Shown here: piece after piece, positions 1-10,225 of the stretch
Layout: each line of letters opens with the position of its first letter
Numbering within the stretch: the first letter of the stretch is position 1
Source: Brienomyrus brachyistius
Lineage: Eukaryota; Chordata; Actinopteri; Osteoglossiformes; Mormyridae
Assembly (NCBI RefSeq): GCF_023856365.1
Contig: NW_026042451.1
Span: 186,001 to 250,000, forward strand
Direction of reading: 5' to 3'
Length of the DNA stretch: 64,000 bases
Program-made: the position numbers and the translations under genes
Notes under the pieces: model-generated
What the model was told of the DNA's origin: nothing
The model's database searches: none
The model's input: only the letters and a program-made list of their open reading frames with translations

Positions 1-183
1 GGTGATGTAGTGCTGATTGTGGACGATACGTCACCCAGAAATTCCTGGCCGCTTGGAAGAATAATAGAGACCTTTCCTGATCAGAAAGGCCTTGTTCGTC
101 AGGTGAAGGTCAAGACCAGGACCAATGAACTTTTGCGACCAGTAACAAAGCTGTGTCTGCTGCAAGAGTCTGAGGATAATTGA
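1..183 (+). CDS. BEL/Pao retrotransposon Pol, C-terminal end (partial)
   Basis: The frame is open from the first base of the window to a TGA at 181-183 and gives about 60 residues. They resemble the extreme C-terminal domain that follows the integrase core in BEL/Pao polyproteins (DUF5641 type): it starts GDVVLIVDD, has WPLGRI in the middle, and ends with LRPVTKLCLL and a short acidic tail. The protein is cut by the window edge, so nothing can be said about its catalytic domains. It is followed by about 160 bp of non-coding sequence, a purine-rich tract and an LTR, which is the expected order at the 3' end of such an element. This is a family call from motif recognition. Confidence 0.8.
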   Translation, partial: GDVVLIVDDTSPRNSWPLGRIIETFPDQKGLVRQVKVKTRTNELLRPVTKLCLLQESEDN

Positions 184-347
184 TGGACTGTTAAGAAGAA
201 TTGCTTGGTTTTGTGATTATGTAGTTATGGACTATATGAAAGCTAAAGTTATTCAGCTTTGACTGAGTTAATAAGATCATTAGGCTCCTTCAGTTTAAAT
301 TTTGAGTAATTGTTTTAATGGTATTGTTAACAATTAGGGGCCGGAAA

Positions 348-810
348 TGTAGGAGCCTAAATGCATTTCGTATGATTTGAATAATTAACAGTAAATAATA
401 TTGATTCAAGGTATAAGTTTATTAGTTTGACAGATATTATTTTATAATGTTAAGATTTATTGGATCTAACTTGTAATGTTTAAAAACAGGACTTTTAATG
501 TAGTCCTGATGGACACTATTGGGGTGCTTTTATTATGATAAAGGGGCGGGGAATAGGAAGTTGGAGGGAGAGGAGTGAGATTGGAGCGAAATAGTTTTTT
601 GACCTCCTGGTAAGATTGCTCTCGAATTTTGATATAAATGTATTTATTTTATTTGTGGATAAAATTTTATGTTTGTAATATTGGTTAAAGATTCTAAGTA
701 AACAGTTAAGTTTTGCGAAGCAGTTTCTTGGAGTTTTATGGAGTGAATTTGGACGGGAGAATTTTTCGAGCGTCAAGCTAAGCTTCAATAGGTACACGCA
801 AGAACCTACA
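348..810 (+). mobile_element. 3' LTR of the BEL/Pao element
   Basis: The block begins TGTAGGAGCC and ends AGAACCTACA, so it has TG...CA ends and a perfect 6-bp terminal inverted repeat (TGTAGG/CCTACA). A polypurine-like tract (AGGGGCCGGAAA, ending at 347) sits directly in front, as expected for a 3' LTR. Immediately after it, at 811, the sequence continues with TTAGTGAACATG, which in the intact array units follows CTCGTCA. The element is therefore inserted inside a unit of the tRNA-like array. The 5' part of the element and the other target-site copy lie outside the window. Confidence 0.8.
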
Positions 811-1119
811 TTAGTGAACATGTGTCTCGTCATTGTGTATCATGGACAGTAAGAGGGGGATCAATAGAGTGTTGTTATTATAACGTCTAAAAAGTATGAT
901 GGTCTGTCGATAAATCAATCAGATAAATAATGAAGTCGTTTTCGCGAACACGCTGGAAAAGCCAGGGGCCGGACCGACTGTAGGGGGCGTGGCCAGAGAC
1001 AGCCATCTCAGGCTGTCAAGTCTCCCGTTTTGGCCGGGAAACTACCGTATTTTACTTCTCTTTCCCGCCGTCCTCCCGTATTAGTATTTTCCCGTAAATC
1101 TCCCTTATATTATATAGTT

Positions 1120-1190
1120 GCTGGATAGTGTAGTGGTAAGATCGCCGCCTTTCACACGGGAGACCGGGGTTCGAATCCCGGTTGTGGCCA
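1120..1190 (+). tRNA. tRNA-like gene, pair 1 first copy (anticodon position TTC)
   Basis: Internal pol III promoters are present: box A TAGTGTAGTGG and a perfect box B GGTTCGAATCC. The body is closest to vertebrate tRNA-Asp from the anticodon arm to the T arm, but the anticodon position reads TTC (Glu). The acceptor arms pair poorly and the anticodon stem has mismatches, so it may be a tRNA-derived pseudogene or SINE-like head rather than a functional tRNA. A TTTT run lies about 15 bp downstream and could terminate pol III. All ten copies share this sequence. Confidence 0.6.
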
Positions 1191-1264
1191 AAAATATATT
1201 TTATATATTTTATATATTTATATTATATTTATATTATATTTTTTATATATTGTATTATATAGTT

Positions 1265-1335
1265 GCTGGATAGTGTAGTGGTAAGATCGCCGCCTTTCAC
1301 ACGGGAGACCGGGGTTCGAATCCCGGTTGTGGCCA
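1265..1335 (+). tRNA. tRNA-like gene, pair 1 second copy
   Basis: Same sequence as the 1120 copy, 145 bp downstream. The flank after it (GAAACAACTGC) differs from that of the first copy, and no TTTT terminator is near its 3' end. Confidence 0.6.
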
Positions 1336-2040
1336 GAAACAACTGCTATCACAACTAGAGATTGATGAGGTACAACACGATTGCTACGACAAGGGGGAGC
1401 CAGGACGACAGGTCAGGGGGGAGATATCATCATCCCCACATTCCGAGATTGGGTACCAAGCCCCATATATATTAGTAGGCTGAATACAAGAGCAGCTGAC
1501 CTGAGAAATAAGAAATAAGCTAAGCTGGAAACCTGGACCCTCCGACCAAGAATGCGTGAAGTACCCTCAGAAGGTCTACTAGAAGATGTACGTAGAAGAC
1601 TACTACAGATCAGCTGATCTACACCACAGCAACAGTGATCCTTGAGCTGGACCGTCTTTGAAGACTCCGTAAATCTCCGTATAATAATATATATCTACGG
1701 GAACGAGCAGAGAACAAGAACAAGATTTGTAAATGTAAGATTTGAAGGACCCGGCATGAAAAATAGAATAGTTCTCGTCATTAGTGAACATGTGTCTCGT
1801 CATTGTGTATCATGGACAGTAAGAGGGGGATCAATAGAGTGTTGTTATTATAACGTCTAAAAAGTATGATGGTCTGTCGATAAATCAATCAGATAAATAA
1901 TGAAGTCGTTTTCGCTGGAAAAGCCATCTCAGGCTGTCAAGTCTCCCGTTTTGGCCGGGAAACTACCGTATTTTACTTCTCTTTCGCGCCGTCCTCCCGT
2001 ATTAGTATTTTCCCGTAAATCTCCCTTATATTATATAGTT

Positions 2041-2111
2041 GCTGGATAGTGTAGTGGTAAGATCGCCGCCTTTCACACGGGAGACCGGGGTTCGAATCCC
2101 GGTTGTGGCCA
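2041..2111 (+). tRNA. tRNA-like gene, pair 2 first copy
   Basis: Identical box A and box B to the 1120 copy, with the same AT-rich spacer containing TTTT downstream. Confidence 0.6.
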
Positions 2112-2185
2112 AAAATATATTTTATATATTTTATATATTTATATTATATTTATATTATATTTTTTATATATTGTATTATATAGTT

Positions 2186-2256
2186 GCTGGATAGTGTAGT
2201 GGTAAGATCGCCGCCTTTCACACGGGAGACCGGGGTTCGAATCCCGGTTGTGGCCA
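2186..2256 (+). tRNA. tRNA-like gene, pair 2 second copy
   Basis: Second member of the pair, 145 bp after the first. The unit is interrupted 30 bp further on by the 2287-4057 insertion. Confidence 0.6.
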
Positions 2257-2286
2257 GAAACAACTGCTATCACAACTAGAGATTGA

Positions 2287-4057
2287 TGTAAGGACATAAA
2301 ACTTATAGGTCCTGCAGGCCCCAACTCTGATCAGCCTGCATCAGTCCATCTCAGAGCTCCAAGAAAAGGATCCACTGGCCCAGGCAAGATTGGACTCCAC
2401 GCATCAAACCATCCCTTTTAAGGAAGGCAAAGCCCTGCCGGCTCCTGAGAATAACTGGAGCAATACAGAAAAAGCAAGACCTTTCACCCCCTGGAGTGGC
2501 CGGAGTTCCACAGTCAAACCACAGCAACAACAGCTGTCAGTCCCCAGACACAGACACCTTTTCCACTAGAAATAGGATAACTCACCACACATAGATGTTA
2601 GGGACAAATACACGCATGTTTGGTCTCGTTTGAATAGGCATGAGACGGCGAGTGTTATACACTCAGATTTAAGGCAGTATAGTTTTCCCTAAGAGAACTA
2701 TAGAAACTTCGGCTAAACCCACCAAACTGAGAGAGCCTCTCACATGGCAGAACAAGGGAATTACGACCACCCCCTAAAGTGATCTGATTGGCTGAGGACT
2801 TGAGAACCAAGGCCAACAATGCCCCTAAAATTAACCGTTGACCGAAATTGGTCAGTCTTCAGAGACATGCCATCACCTGGTTTGGATACTTAAGGAAGGG
2901 CCTCAGAAGGATTCGGGGAGTTACTCTGTAATCAGAGCTCCCACAGAGAACTGCGTGAAAGTCCATCTGTAGTCAGATACTTTCCGCAGAACTTTGTGCA
3001 CTCTCAGCTGAGGAATGTGATTGTTTAATATTGTATTTGTCCAAATGTATTTACAAGTATGTGGCCACATGTCAATAATTATATATTGTAATATGTTTAA
3101 TAAATGTTGTCTTGATTACTTCATGACTGTCTGATTTGCTAACTTCTTTATAAACTTTCCAGATTGGACTTCTATCCTGATTAGGACTAAAGTGATAAAT
3201 ACTATCTTGCAGCCTCTGGGTTAAATCCCCTTTATCCGGGTCCCAAACTCGACTGCCCAAGTTAAGTTAGGTGGATACCAAAACCGCACCTCTGGAGTTC
3301 GCACACGCTCAGTTACGGGCCGACTTAACCTCTGAGGTCAACACATGCTGATGAAAGGTACCGGTCTGCCCTCTGAGGGGCGTACACACTATGTTCCTAG
3401 GCACCGGGCATAGTCCCTGAGACGCTCACATGGTAAGACAATGGGCGGCATCGGCGGAGTCCCTGAGACGAGCCCAAAGTAAAACCTCGTACAAACTACC
3501 GCAACAAAAGGTGCGCCGTCACAGCCGCTGAGGTTGACACATGTTATGATATGGGCTGCCCCCGGCTGAGCCTCTGAGGTGGATGTACGTGTGGTTCGGG
3601 TAAACATCGGCTTAATCTCCGAGGCACCCACATGCTCAGTAATTGGCAGACACTGGGCCTTTGGGAAATTATATAGGTCGAGGGACCCGAATAATCAGAG
3701 GCTGACATTGTCTTAAATGGTGCCGATTTCCGTGCATCTAAGACAAACCCTGTGGAACAAGCCCACGGATCGCCCTGTCGGCCGAGGCGAATCTGGCGGA
3801 CTCCTTCGTCAGGGGTAAACTAGAGTTGGTAATCTAAAGGAGAGTCCCGAAGTAATCCGAACAACATAAACGTCATGACTACAATATACTGAAATAAGGT
3901 CATTAATAAAATGGAGTCAGATGTGTGTCTAAAAGAATATCTTGTATATTAAAAAGGGTAAGTAATTCCCAGGAGCGCTTGGAAGGACCAACACGCATTC
4001 ACAGCCTTCGGCTGCGCCATTGGATTCCGCCATTGGGCCAGTGGGCGGCTCCCTACA
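2287..4057 (+). mobile_element. 1.77-kb insertion in the tRNA-like array, probable solo LTR
   Basis: Comparison with intact units shows an extra 1,771 bp here. It starts TGTAAGGACA, ends GGCTCCCTACA and is flanked by TTGA on both sides (2283-2286 and 4058-4061). Removing it with one TTGA restores the unit exactly. TG...CA ends, a 4-bp target duplication, a polyadenylation signal AATAAA near 3,100 and no credible ORF fit a long solo LTR. The family is not recognised. Its second half holds a degenerate tandem repeat built on CCTCTGAGG. Confidence 0.65.
3325..3660 (+). repeat. Degenerate ~45-bp tandem repeat inside the LTR-like insertion
   Basis: Variants of CCTCTGAGG (also CCCTGAGAC, CCGCTGAGG, CTCCGAGGC), often followed by CACATG, recur at about 3329, 3370, 3414, 3461, 3525, 3571 and 3617, a loose period of 40-60 bp. 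Confidence 0.6.
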
Positions 4058-4736
4058 TTGATGAGGTACAACACGATTGCTACGACAAGGGGGAGCCAGG
4101 ACGACAGGTCAGGGGGGAGATATCATCATCCCCACATTCCGAGATTGGGTACCAAGCCCCATATATATTAGTAGGCTGAATACAAGAGCAGCTGACCTGA
4201 GAAATAAGAAATAAGCTAAGCTGGAAACCTGGACCCTCCGACCAAGAATGCGTGAAGTACCCTCAGAAGGTCTACTAGAAGATGTACGTAGAAGACTACT
4301 ACAGATCAGCTGATCTACACCACAGCAACAGTGATCCTTGAGCTGGACCGTCTTTGAAGACTCCGTAAATCTCCGTATAATAATATATATCTACGGGAAC
4401 GAGCAGAGAACAAGAACAAGATTTGTAAATGTAAGATTTGAAGGACCCGGCATGAAAAATAGAATAGTTCTCGTCATTAGTGAACATGTGTCTCGTCATT
4501 GTGTATCATGGACAGTAAGAGGGGGATCAATAGAGTGTTGTTATTATAACGTCTAAAAAGTATGATGGTCTGTCGATAAATCAATCAGATAAATAATGAA
4601 GTCGTTTTCGCTGGAAAAGCCATCTCAGGCTGTCAAGTCTCCCGTTTTGGCCGGGAAACTACCGTATTTTACTTCTCTTTCCCGCCGTCCTCCCGTATTA
4701 GTATTTTCCCGTAAATCTCCCTTATATTATATAGTT

Positions 4737-4807
4737 GCTGGATAGTGTAGTGGTAAGATCGCCGCCTTTCACACGGGAGACCGGGGTTCGAATCCCGGTT
4801 GTGGCCA
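4737..4807 (+). tRNA. tRNA-like gene, pair 3 first copy
   Basis: Same 71-bp sequence as the other copies, followed by the AT-rich spacer. Confidence 0.6.
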
Positions 4808-4881
4808 AAAATATATTTTATATATTTTATATATTTATATTATATTTATATTATATTTTTTATATATTGTATTATATAGTT

Positions 4882-4952
4882 GCTGGATAGTGTAGTGGTA
4901 AGATCGCCGCCTTTCACACGGGAGACCGGGGTTCGAATCCCGGTTGTGGCCA
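4882..4952 (+). tRNA. tRNA-like gene, pair 3 second copy
   Basis: Same 71-bp sequence, 145 bp after its partner, with a GAAACAACTGC flank. Confidence 0.6.
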
Positions 4953-5699
4953 GAAACAACTGCTATCACAACTAGAGATTGATGAGGTACAACACGATTG
5001 CTACGACAAGGGGGAGCCAGGACGACAGGTCAGGGGGGAGATATCATCATCCCCACATTCCGAGATTGGGTACCAAGCCCCATATATATTAGTAGGCTGA
5101 ATACAAGAGCAGCTGACCTGAGAAATAAGAAATAAGCTAAGCTGGAAACCTGGACCCTCCGACCAAGAATGCGTGAAGTACCCTAGAACTAGAAGATGTA
5201 CGTAGAAGACTACTACAGATCAGCTGATCTACACCACAGCAACAGTGATCCTTGAGCTGGACCGTCTTTGAAGACTCCGTAAATCTCCGTATAATAATAT
5301 ATATCTACGGGAACGAGCAGAGAACAAGAACAAGATTTGTAAATGTAAGATTTGAAGGACCCGGCATGAAAAATAGAATAGTTCTCGTCATTAGTGAACA
5401 TGTGTCTCGTCATTGTGTATCATGGACAGTAAGAGGGGGATCAATAGAGTGTTGTTATTATAACGTCTAAAAAGTATGATGGTCTGTCGATAAATCAATC
5501 AGATAAATAATGAAGTCGTTTTCGCGAACACGCTGGAAAAGCCAGGGGCCGGACCGACTGTAGGGGGCGTGGCCAGAGACAGCCATCTCAGGCTGTCAAG
5601 TCTCCCGTTTTGGCCGGGAAACTACCGTATTTTACTTCTCTTTCCCGCCGTCCTCCCGTATTAGTATTTTCCCGTAAATCTCCCTTATATTATATAGTT

Positions 5700-5770
5700 G
5701 CTGGATAGTGTAGTGGTAAGATCGCCGCCTTTCACACGGGAGACCGGGGTTCGAATCCCGGTTGTGGCCA
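5700..5770 (+). tRNA. tRNA-like gene, pair 4 first copy
   Basis: Same 71-bp sequence, with intact A and B boxes. Confidence 0.6.
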
Positions 5771-5844
5771 AAAATATATTTTATATATTTTATATATTTA
5801 TATTATATTTATATTATATTTTTTATATATTGTATTATATAGTT

Positions 5845-5915
5845 GCTGGATAGTGTAGTGGTAAGATCGCCGCCTTTCACACGGGAGACCGGGGTTCGAA
5901 TCCCGGTTGTGGCCA
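5845..5915 (+). tRNA. tRNA-like gene, pair 4 second copy
   Basis: Same 71-bp sequence, 145 bp after its partner. Confidence 0.6.
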
Positions 5916-6653
5916 GAAACAACTGCTATCACAACTAGAGATTGATGAGGTACAACACGATTGCTACGACAAGGGGGAGCCAGGACGACAGGTCAGGGGG
6001 GAGATATCATCATCCCCACATTCCGAGATTGGGTACCAAGCCCCATATATATTAGTAGGCTGAATACAAGAGCAGCTGACCTGAGAAATAAGAAATAAGC
6101 TAAGCTGGAAACCTGGACCCTCCGACCAAGAATGCGTGAAGTACCCTCAGAAGGTATACTAGAAGATGTACGTAGAAGACTACTACAGATCAGCTGATCT
6201 ACACCACAGCAACAGTGATCCTTGAGCTGGACCGTCTTTGAAGTATAATAATATATATCTACGGGAACGAGCAGAGAACAAGAACAAGATTTGTAAATGT
6301 AAGATTTGAAGGACCCGGCATGAAAAATAGAATAGTTCTCGTCATTAGTGAACATGTGTCTCGTCATTGTGTATCATGGACAGTAAGAGGGGGATCAATA
6401 GAGTGTTGTTATTATAACGTCTAAAAAGTATGATGGTCTGTCGATAAATCAATCAGATAAATAATGAAGTCGTTTTCGCGAACACGCTGGAAAAGCCAGG
6501 GGCCGGACCGACTGTAGGGGGCGTGGCCAGAGACAGCCATCTCAGGCTGTCAAGTCTCCCGTTTTGGCCGGGAAACTACCGTATTTTACTTCTCTTTCGC
6601 GCCGTCCTCCCGTATTAGTATTTTCCCGTAAATCTCCCTTATATTATATAGTT

Positions 6654-6724
6654 GCTGGATAGTGTAGTGGTAAGATCGCCGCCTTTCACACGGGAGACCG
6701 GGGTTCGAATCCCGGTTGTGGCCA
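6654..6724 (+). tRNA. tRNA-like gene, pair 5 first copy
   Basis: Same 71-bp sequence. The spacer to the partner is 5 bp shorter than in the other pairs. Confidence 0.6.
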
Positions 6725-6793
6725 AAAATATATTTTATATATTTTATATATTTATATTATATTTATATTTTTTATATATTGTATTATATAGTT

Positions 6794-6864
6794 GCTGGAT
6801 AGTGTAGTGGTAAGATCGCCGCCTTTCACACGGGAGACCGGGGTTCGAATCCCGGTTGTGGCCA
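6794..6864 (+). tRNA. tRNA-like gene, pair 5 second copy
   Basis: Same 71-bp sequence. It is unusual in being followed by the AT-rich TTTT-containing flank normally found after first copies, so the array seems to end inside a spacer. Confidence 0.6.
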
Positions 6865-7053
6865 AAAATATATTTTATATATTTTATATATTTATATTAT
6901 ATTTATATTATATTTTATATAATTTATATTATTTTATATTTCCTGTCTTAAAATGTAAGGGATACTGGAGCCTGGTTGCGGTGGTGGGATGGCTCACGGC
7001 GGGTGCCGGAAAATTTCCTTTATTTTCAAATCCAAACCTTGACAGGTATGCTG

Positions 7054-7322
7054 CTGTTCCAAATCATGGGTGCATGTTACAAGTGCGGAACATATTTTAA
7101 CTTAGTACTAACTTAGCATCATATTTGATCTGATTCGACTGAATATCCCAGGTTTCCATCTCTCATGCATCTGGTGTGACGTGTTTTCAGACTCTCAGGC
7201 TGGCGCCTGAGAAACGTCTCACTCCGGCCAGCTGACCAAAGTTGGTAACCTTGGTATTGTGTGTAGGAGATTCGGTATAACTATAATTTCGTTCTCCATT
7301 TGCATGCCCGAAGTGTCTTTAA
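7054..7322 (+). repeat. Direct repeat, copy 1 (~0.28 kb)
   Basis: Begins CTGTTCCAAATCATGGGTGC and ends near GTGTCTTTAA. It is nearly identical to 7748-8032; the second copy has ~16 extra bases around CAAAGAAATCTTACGG. No coding potential or known family was recognised. Confidence 0.85.
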
Positions 7323-7527
7323 GTGTTATGTAGTTTTGCCTGAAACGCAAAAATAAAACAAAGCAATTAAAGCCGATCAGTGGCTCAAATTGTGCTGTAG
7401 CGATTGAAGAACTTTTGTCGGAAGTTGGATTCGAACTTGGGATGCCTTACTTGGGAGAACAGAATACCAGAATAGAGTAGGTTAAGTCCAGCCTTGGCTT
7501 CCAAGCTGACGTTTTTCTACATATGTG

Positions 7528-7740
7528 CTTGTGTATCATGGACAGTAAGAGGGGGCAGGCAAGGAGAGAATTTCTCTCTTTGGGGATCAATAGAGTGTTG
7601 TTATTATAACGTCTAAAAAGTATGATGGTCTGTCGATAAATCAATAACAATATCAATGAAGTCAATGTTTATCTAAAGGAATCAGAATTCAGGAAAAGCC
7701 AGGGGCCGGACCGAGTGTAGGGGGCGTGGCCAGAGACAGC
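7528..7740 (+). repeat. Diverged fragment of the tRNA-array unit
   Basis: From GTGTATCATGGACAGTAAGA through GTCTGTCGATAAATCAAT and on to GGGGGCGTGGCCAGAGACAG this matches the non-tRNA part of the array unit. It has a ~30-bp insert after AAGAGGGGG and a changed middle. It carries no tRNA-like gene and lies between the two copies of the 0.28-kb direct repeat. Confidence 0.75.
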
Positions 7741-7747
7741 CTGCTGA

Positions 7748-8032
7748 CTGTTCCAAATCATGGGTGCATGTTACAAGTCCGGAACATATTTTAACTTAGT
7801 ACTAACTTAGCATCATATTTGATCTGATTCGACTGAATATCCCAGGTTTCCATCTCTCATGCATCTGGTGTGACGTGTTTTCAGACTCTCAGGCTGGCGC
7901 AAAGAAATCTTACGGGAATTGAACGTCTCACTCCGGTCAGCTGACCAAAGTTGGTAACCTTGGTATTGTGTGTAGGAGATTCGGTATAACTATAATTTCG
8001 TTCTCCATTTACATGCCCGTAGTGTCTTTAAC
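7748..8032 (+). repeat. Direct repeat, copy 2 (~0.28 kb)
   Basis: Second copy of the 7054-7322 sequence, in the same orientation. The two copies bracket the diverged array-unit fragment. Confidence 0.85.
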
Positions 8033-8872
8033 CGGCTGCACAAACTGGATCCGCCTCCATTACGACACAACTTTGCCCTTATTGGCTTAAGAATTTAGTC
8101 ACATACATGACGTATATCTGCTATTTCTCCCGAGAAGCAGGTAAAGCAGTGGTAACTGCTTTGTAGTTAATTTACCTGGTAAAATTAAGTTTAAATAAAT
8201 GATATACATACTGTAATAGTACTCGTGAGCTTTGTTTATTTGTTATTAGTTATTGTAATGTTGCGCTGCTTTATTTGTTTAATCGTCTAGTCTGTGGAGA
8301 CATTCAAGTTAATCAAATAAGAATTGCACTGTACACTGTACATGACCATAAAAACTTTGTATCCTTGAAATAAATGTTTTTGATCTTTTCCTTGGCAGTT
8401 ATCTTTTTACACAGGGCCTCTATGTACACGATAGTTTTTTTTTTCACGACTAACAGTATGGATCAGGAGTTGGTTATTGTAAAAGAAGTAATGTGCATGC
8501 AGGTGATATTTGTATAGATTTATCCACACCCTTGTAGCAGTGCTGCCATTGCAGTCAGATCTCGCAAACTAGGAGTATTAGTTGTCTTTATTTCTCTTTA
8601 TTTCTTGACGCCAACCCTCTCCATTAATCCGGGCTTGGGACTGGCACCTACCTGAGCTGGCTTGCTCCCTTAAGTGGCTGGGTTAGGCTAAACTATATAT
8701 ATATATTTACCAAGACTACAATAAAACATCTCGAAATGTGTAGTCTAGCAAAACGCAGTTTAAAGAAGGTAGCCTACCTGGCGAAATTGCAAACAAATTA
8801 AGGGCGTTAGGCAGCCTTTAGATCCTACCCATCATGCACTGCAGTTTTTTGCTAATTCCTCAAATGGAAAAC
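8033..8872. other. No gene recognised
   Basis: AT-rich sequence with only short ORFs, a short TA run near 8,695 and no recognisable repeat family. I see nothing supportable here. Confidence 0.6.
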
Positions 8873-9238
8873 TGTCCATCCATCCATCCATCCATTTTCC
8901 AAACCGCTTATCCTACTGGATCGCGGGGGGTCTGGAGCCTATCCCGGAAGCAATGGGCACGAGACAGGGAACAACTCAGGATGGCGGGCCAGCCCATCGC
9001 AGGGCACACTCACACACTATTCACTCACGCATACACTCCTATGGGCAATTTAGCAACTCCAATTAGCCTCAGCATGTTTTTGGACTGTGGGGGAAACCAG
9101 AGTACCCGGAGGAAACCCCACGATGACATGGGTAGAACATGCAAACTCCACACACATGTGACCCAGGTGGAGACTCGAACCCGGGCCCTAGAGGTGTGAG
9201 GCAACAGTGCTAACCACTGCACCACCATGCTGCCCCCT
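8873..9238 (-). mobile_element. L2-like LINE 3'-end copy with (ATCC)n tail
   Basis: The left edge is (ATCC)n followed by TTTTCCAAACCGCTTATCC, and the right edge is CCACTGCACCACCATGCTGC. This is the common teleost dispersed repeat of the L2-like LINE 3' end type, here in reverse orientation with its microsatellite tail on the left. It is flanked by an 11-bp duplication AAATGGAAAAC (8862-8872 and 9239-9249), which marks a genuine retrotransposition event. The subfamily was not determined. Confidence 0.75.
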
Positions 9239-9249
9239 AAATGGAAAAC

Positions 9250-10033
9250 CATTAAATACAAAAGGAAAACAAAAGTGCTGTAAGACTGTATACTTATGTG
9301 TATGTTAGTAAAGGCTGTAGCTGACACAACGGACCCCACTAATTAGAAAGGGGTAATTGTACACATGTGGCATCCAGTATGTTCTTCTATAACAGTTTTA
9401 AAAAAAAAAAAAAAACTCACATTACACAAATTGGCACTATCAAAACGAGGATTATGGGGAAAATGGGGACTGTGATGGAGATTACATACACGTAGGCATG
9501 GTATTTAGTTTTTTTTAATCTGGTCACCTTCCAGAGTAATTGTAAACTAAAACCATCTTCACCCTATTTGATTCTTTATAAATGGACAATCAGTCGTGCA
9601 GTAAATGGGGGTATAGAGAGACACAGAGCTTGTCTAACAAGAAACCCTGGGAAGCTAACATTAATAGGGTGGGTATGGATAGCAAAACCATTGATACAGA
9701 TTACAGATTTATATCTCACCTGAACCCTGGCGGGCTCCGTGCCAATAGGGGTTGGGATTAGGGTTAGTTAACTTAAGTAGTAATATTGATGTGTATATTC
9801 TCCTATTCTCCAGTCAGTGAATCGTGAAACGTAATGTTAATATGTTTCTATACCTATATGTTCTGCTTAAAAACCCATAAAGGCAAGCACAGTGTTTAGA
9901 CATTCTGTTACTTAGACTAGTAAACACTAAGATCCTTCAGCTTTCAATTAACCTGACACAACAGTCTAAACAACAAATGTGTGCCATGTCATTTGTCATC
10001 TTTACATCTTGTATCCTTTATATGGTAATTGGA
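9250..10033. other. No gene recognised
   Basis: Unique-looking sequence with a 15-bp A run near 9,400. No ORF with recognisable homology and no repeat family that I can name. Confidence 0.55.
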
Positions 10034-10110
10034 TTTTCAAGGTGGAATTGCAGGTCGATCATTTTAAGGATCTAGATGTAAACCTCCCTGGTGTTGCTTT
10101 AATATTTTTT
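10034..10110 (+). repeat. Direct repeat flanking gypsy remnant, left copy
   Basis: TTTTCAAGGTGGAATTGCAG... to CCTGGTGTTGCTTTAAT is repeated at 11,367-11,435 with about 10% differences. The two copies bracket the gypsy integrase remnant. They could be duplicated retrotransposon sequence but are too short to call LTRs. Confidence 0.7.
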
Positions 10111-10225
10111 TTGCACAATTTGCTTCACACACTTCCTCCAGCAGAGAAGCTTACAATACTACACCCCACCAAATGACTGGATGATGCCTTTTTATTTAAG
10201 GTCTGGCTGTGAGCCTCGATTACCG

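Larger units (their letters stand above)
811..6950 (+). repeat. Tandem array of ~0.92-0.96 kb units with paired tRNA-like genes
   Basis: Units can be phased on the word GAGGTACAACACGATTGC, which starts at 1367, 4063, 4984 and 5947, giving periods of 921 and 963 bp. The 1367 unit is 922 bp once the insertion at 2287-4057 is removed. A partial unit precedes it (811-1366). Each unit holds about 750 bp of shared non-coding sequence and then two tRNA-like genes 140-145 bp apart, separated by an AT-rich spacer. Units differ by a ~42-bp block containing GGGGCCGGACCGACTG, present at about 960, 5530 and 6490 and absent from the two middle units. The last unit trails off in AT-rich sequence near 6,950. 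Short ORFs of 66-72 codons recur only because the unit recurs. Confidence 0.9.

Noticed and set aside
1642..1860. 72-codon ORF repeated in three array units, with a 66-codon antisense partner
   Set aside because: The ORF recurs only because the unit is tandemly duplicated. No domain is visible, the fourth unit breaks it, and it sits in non-coding sequence of a tRNA-like array.
9025..9339. 104-codon - strand ORF over the L2-like repeat
   Set aside because: It lies in LINE 3' UTR-type sequence and is open by chance.
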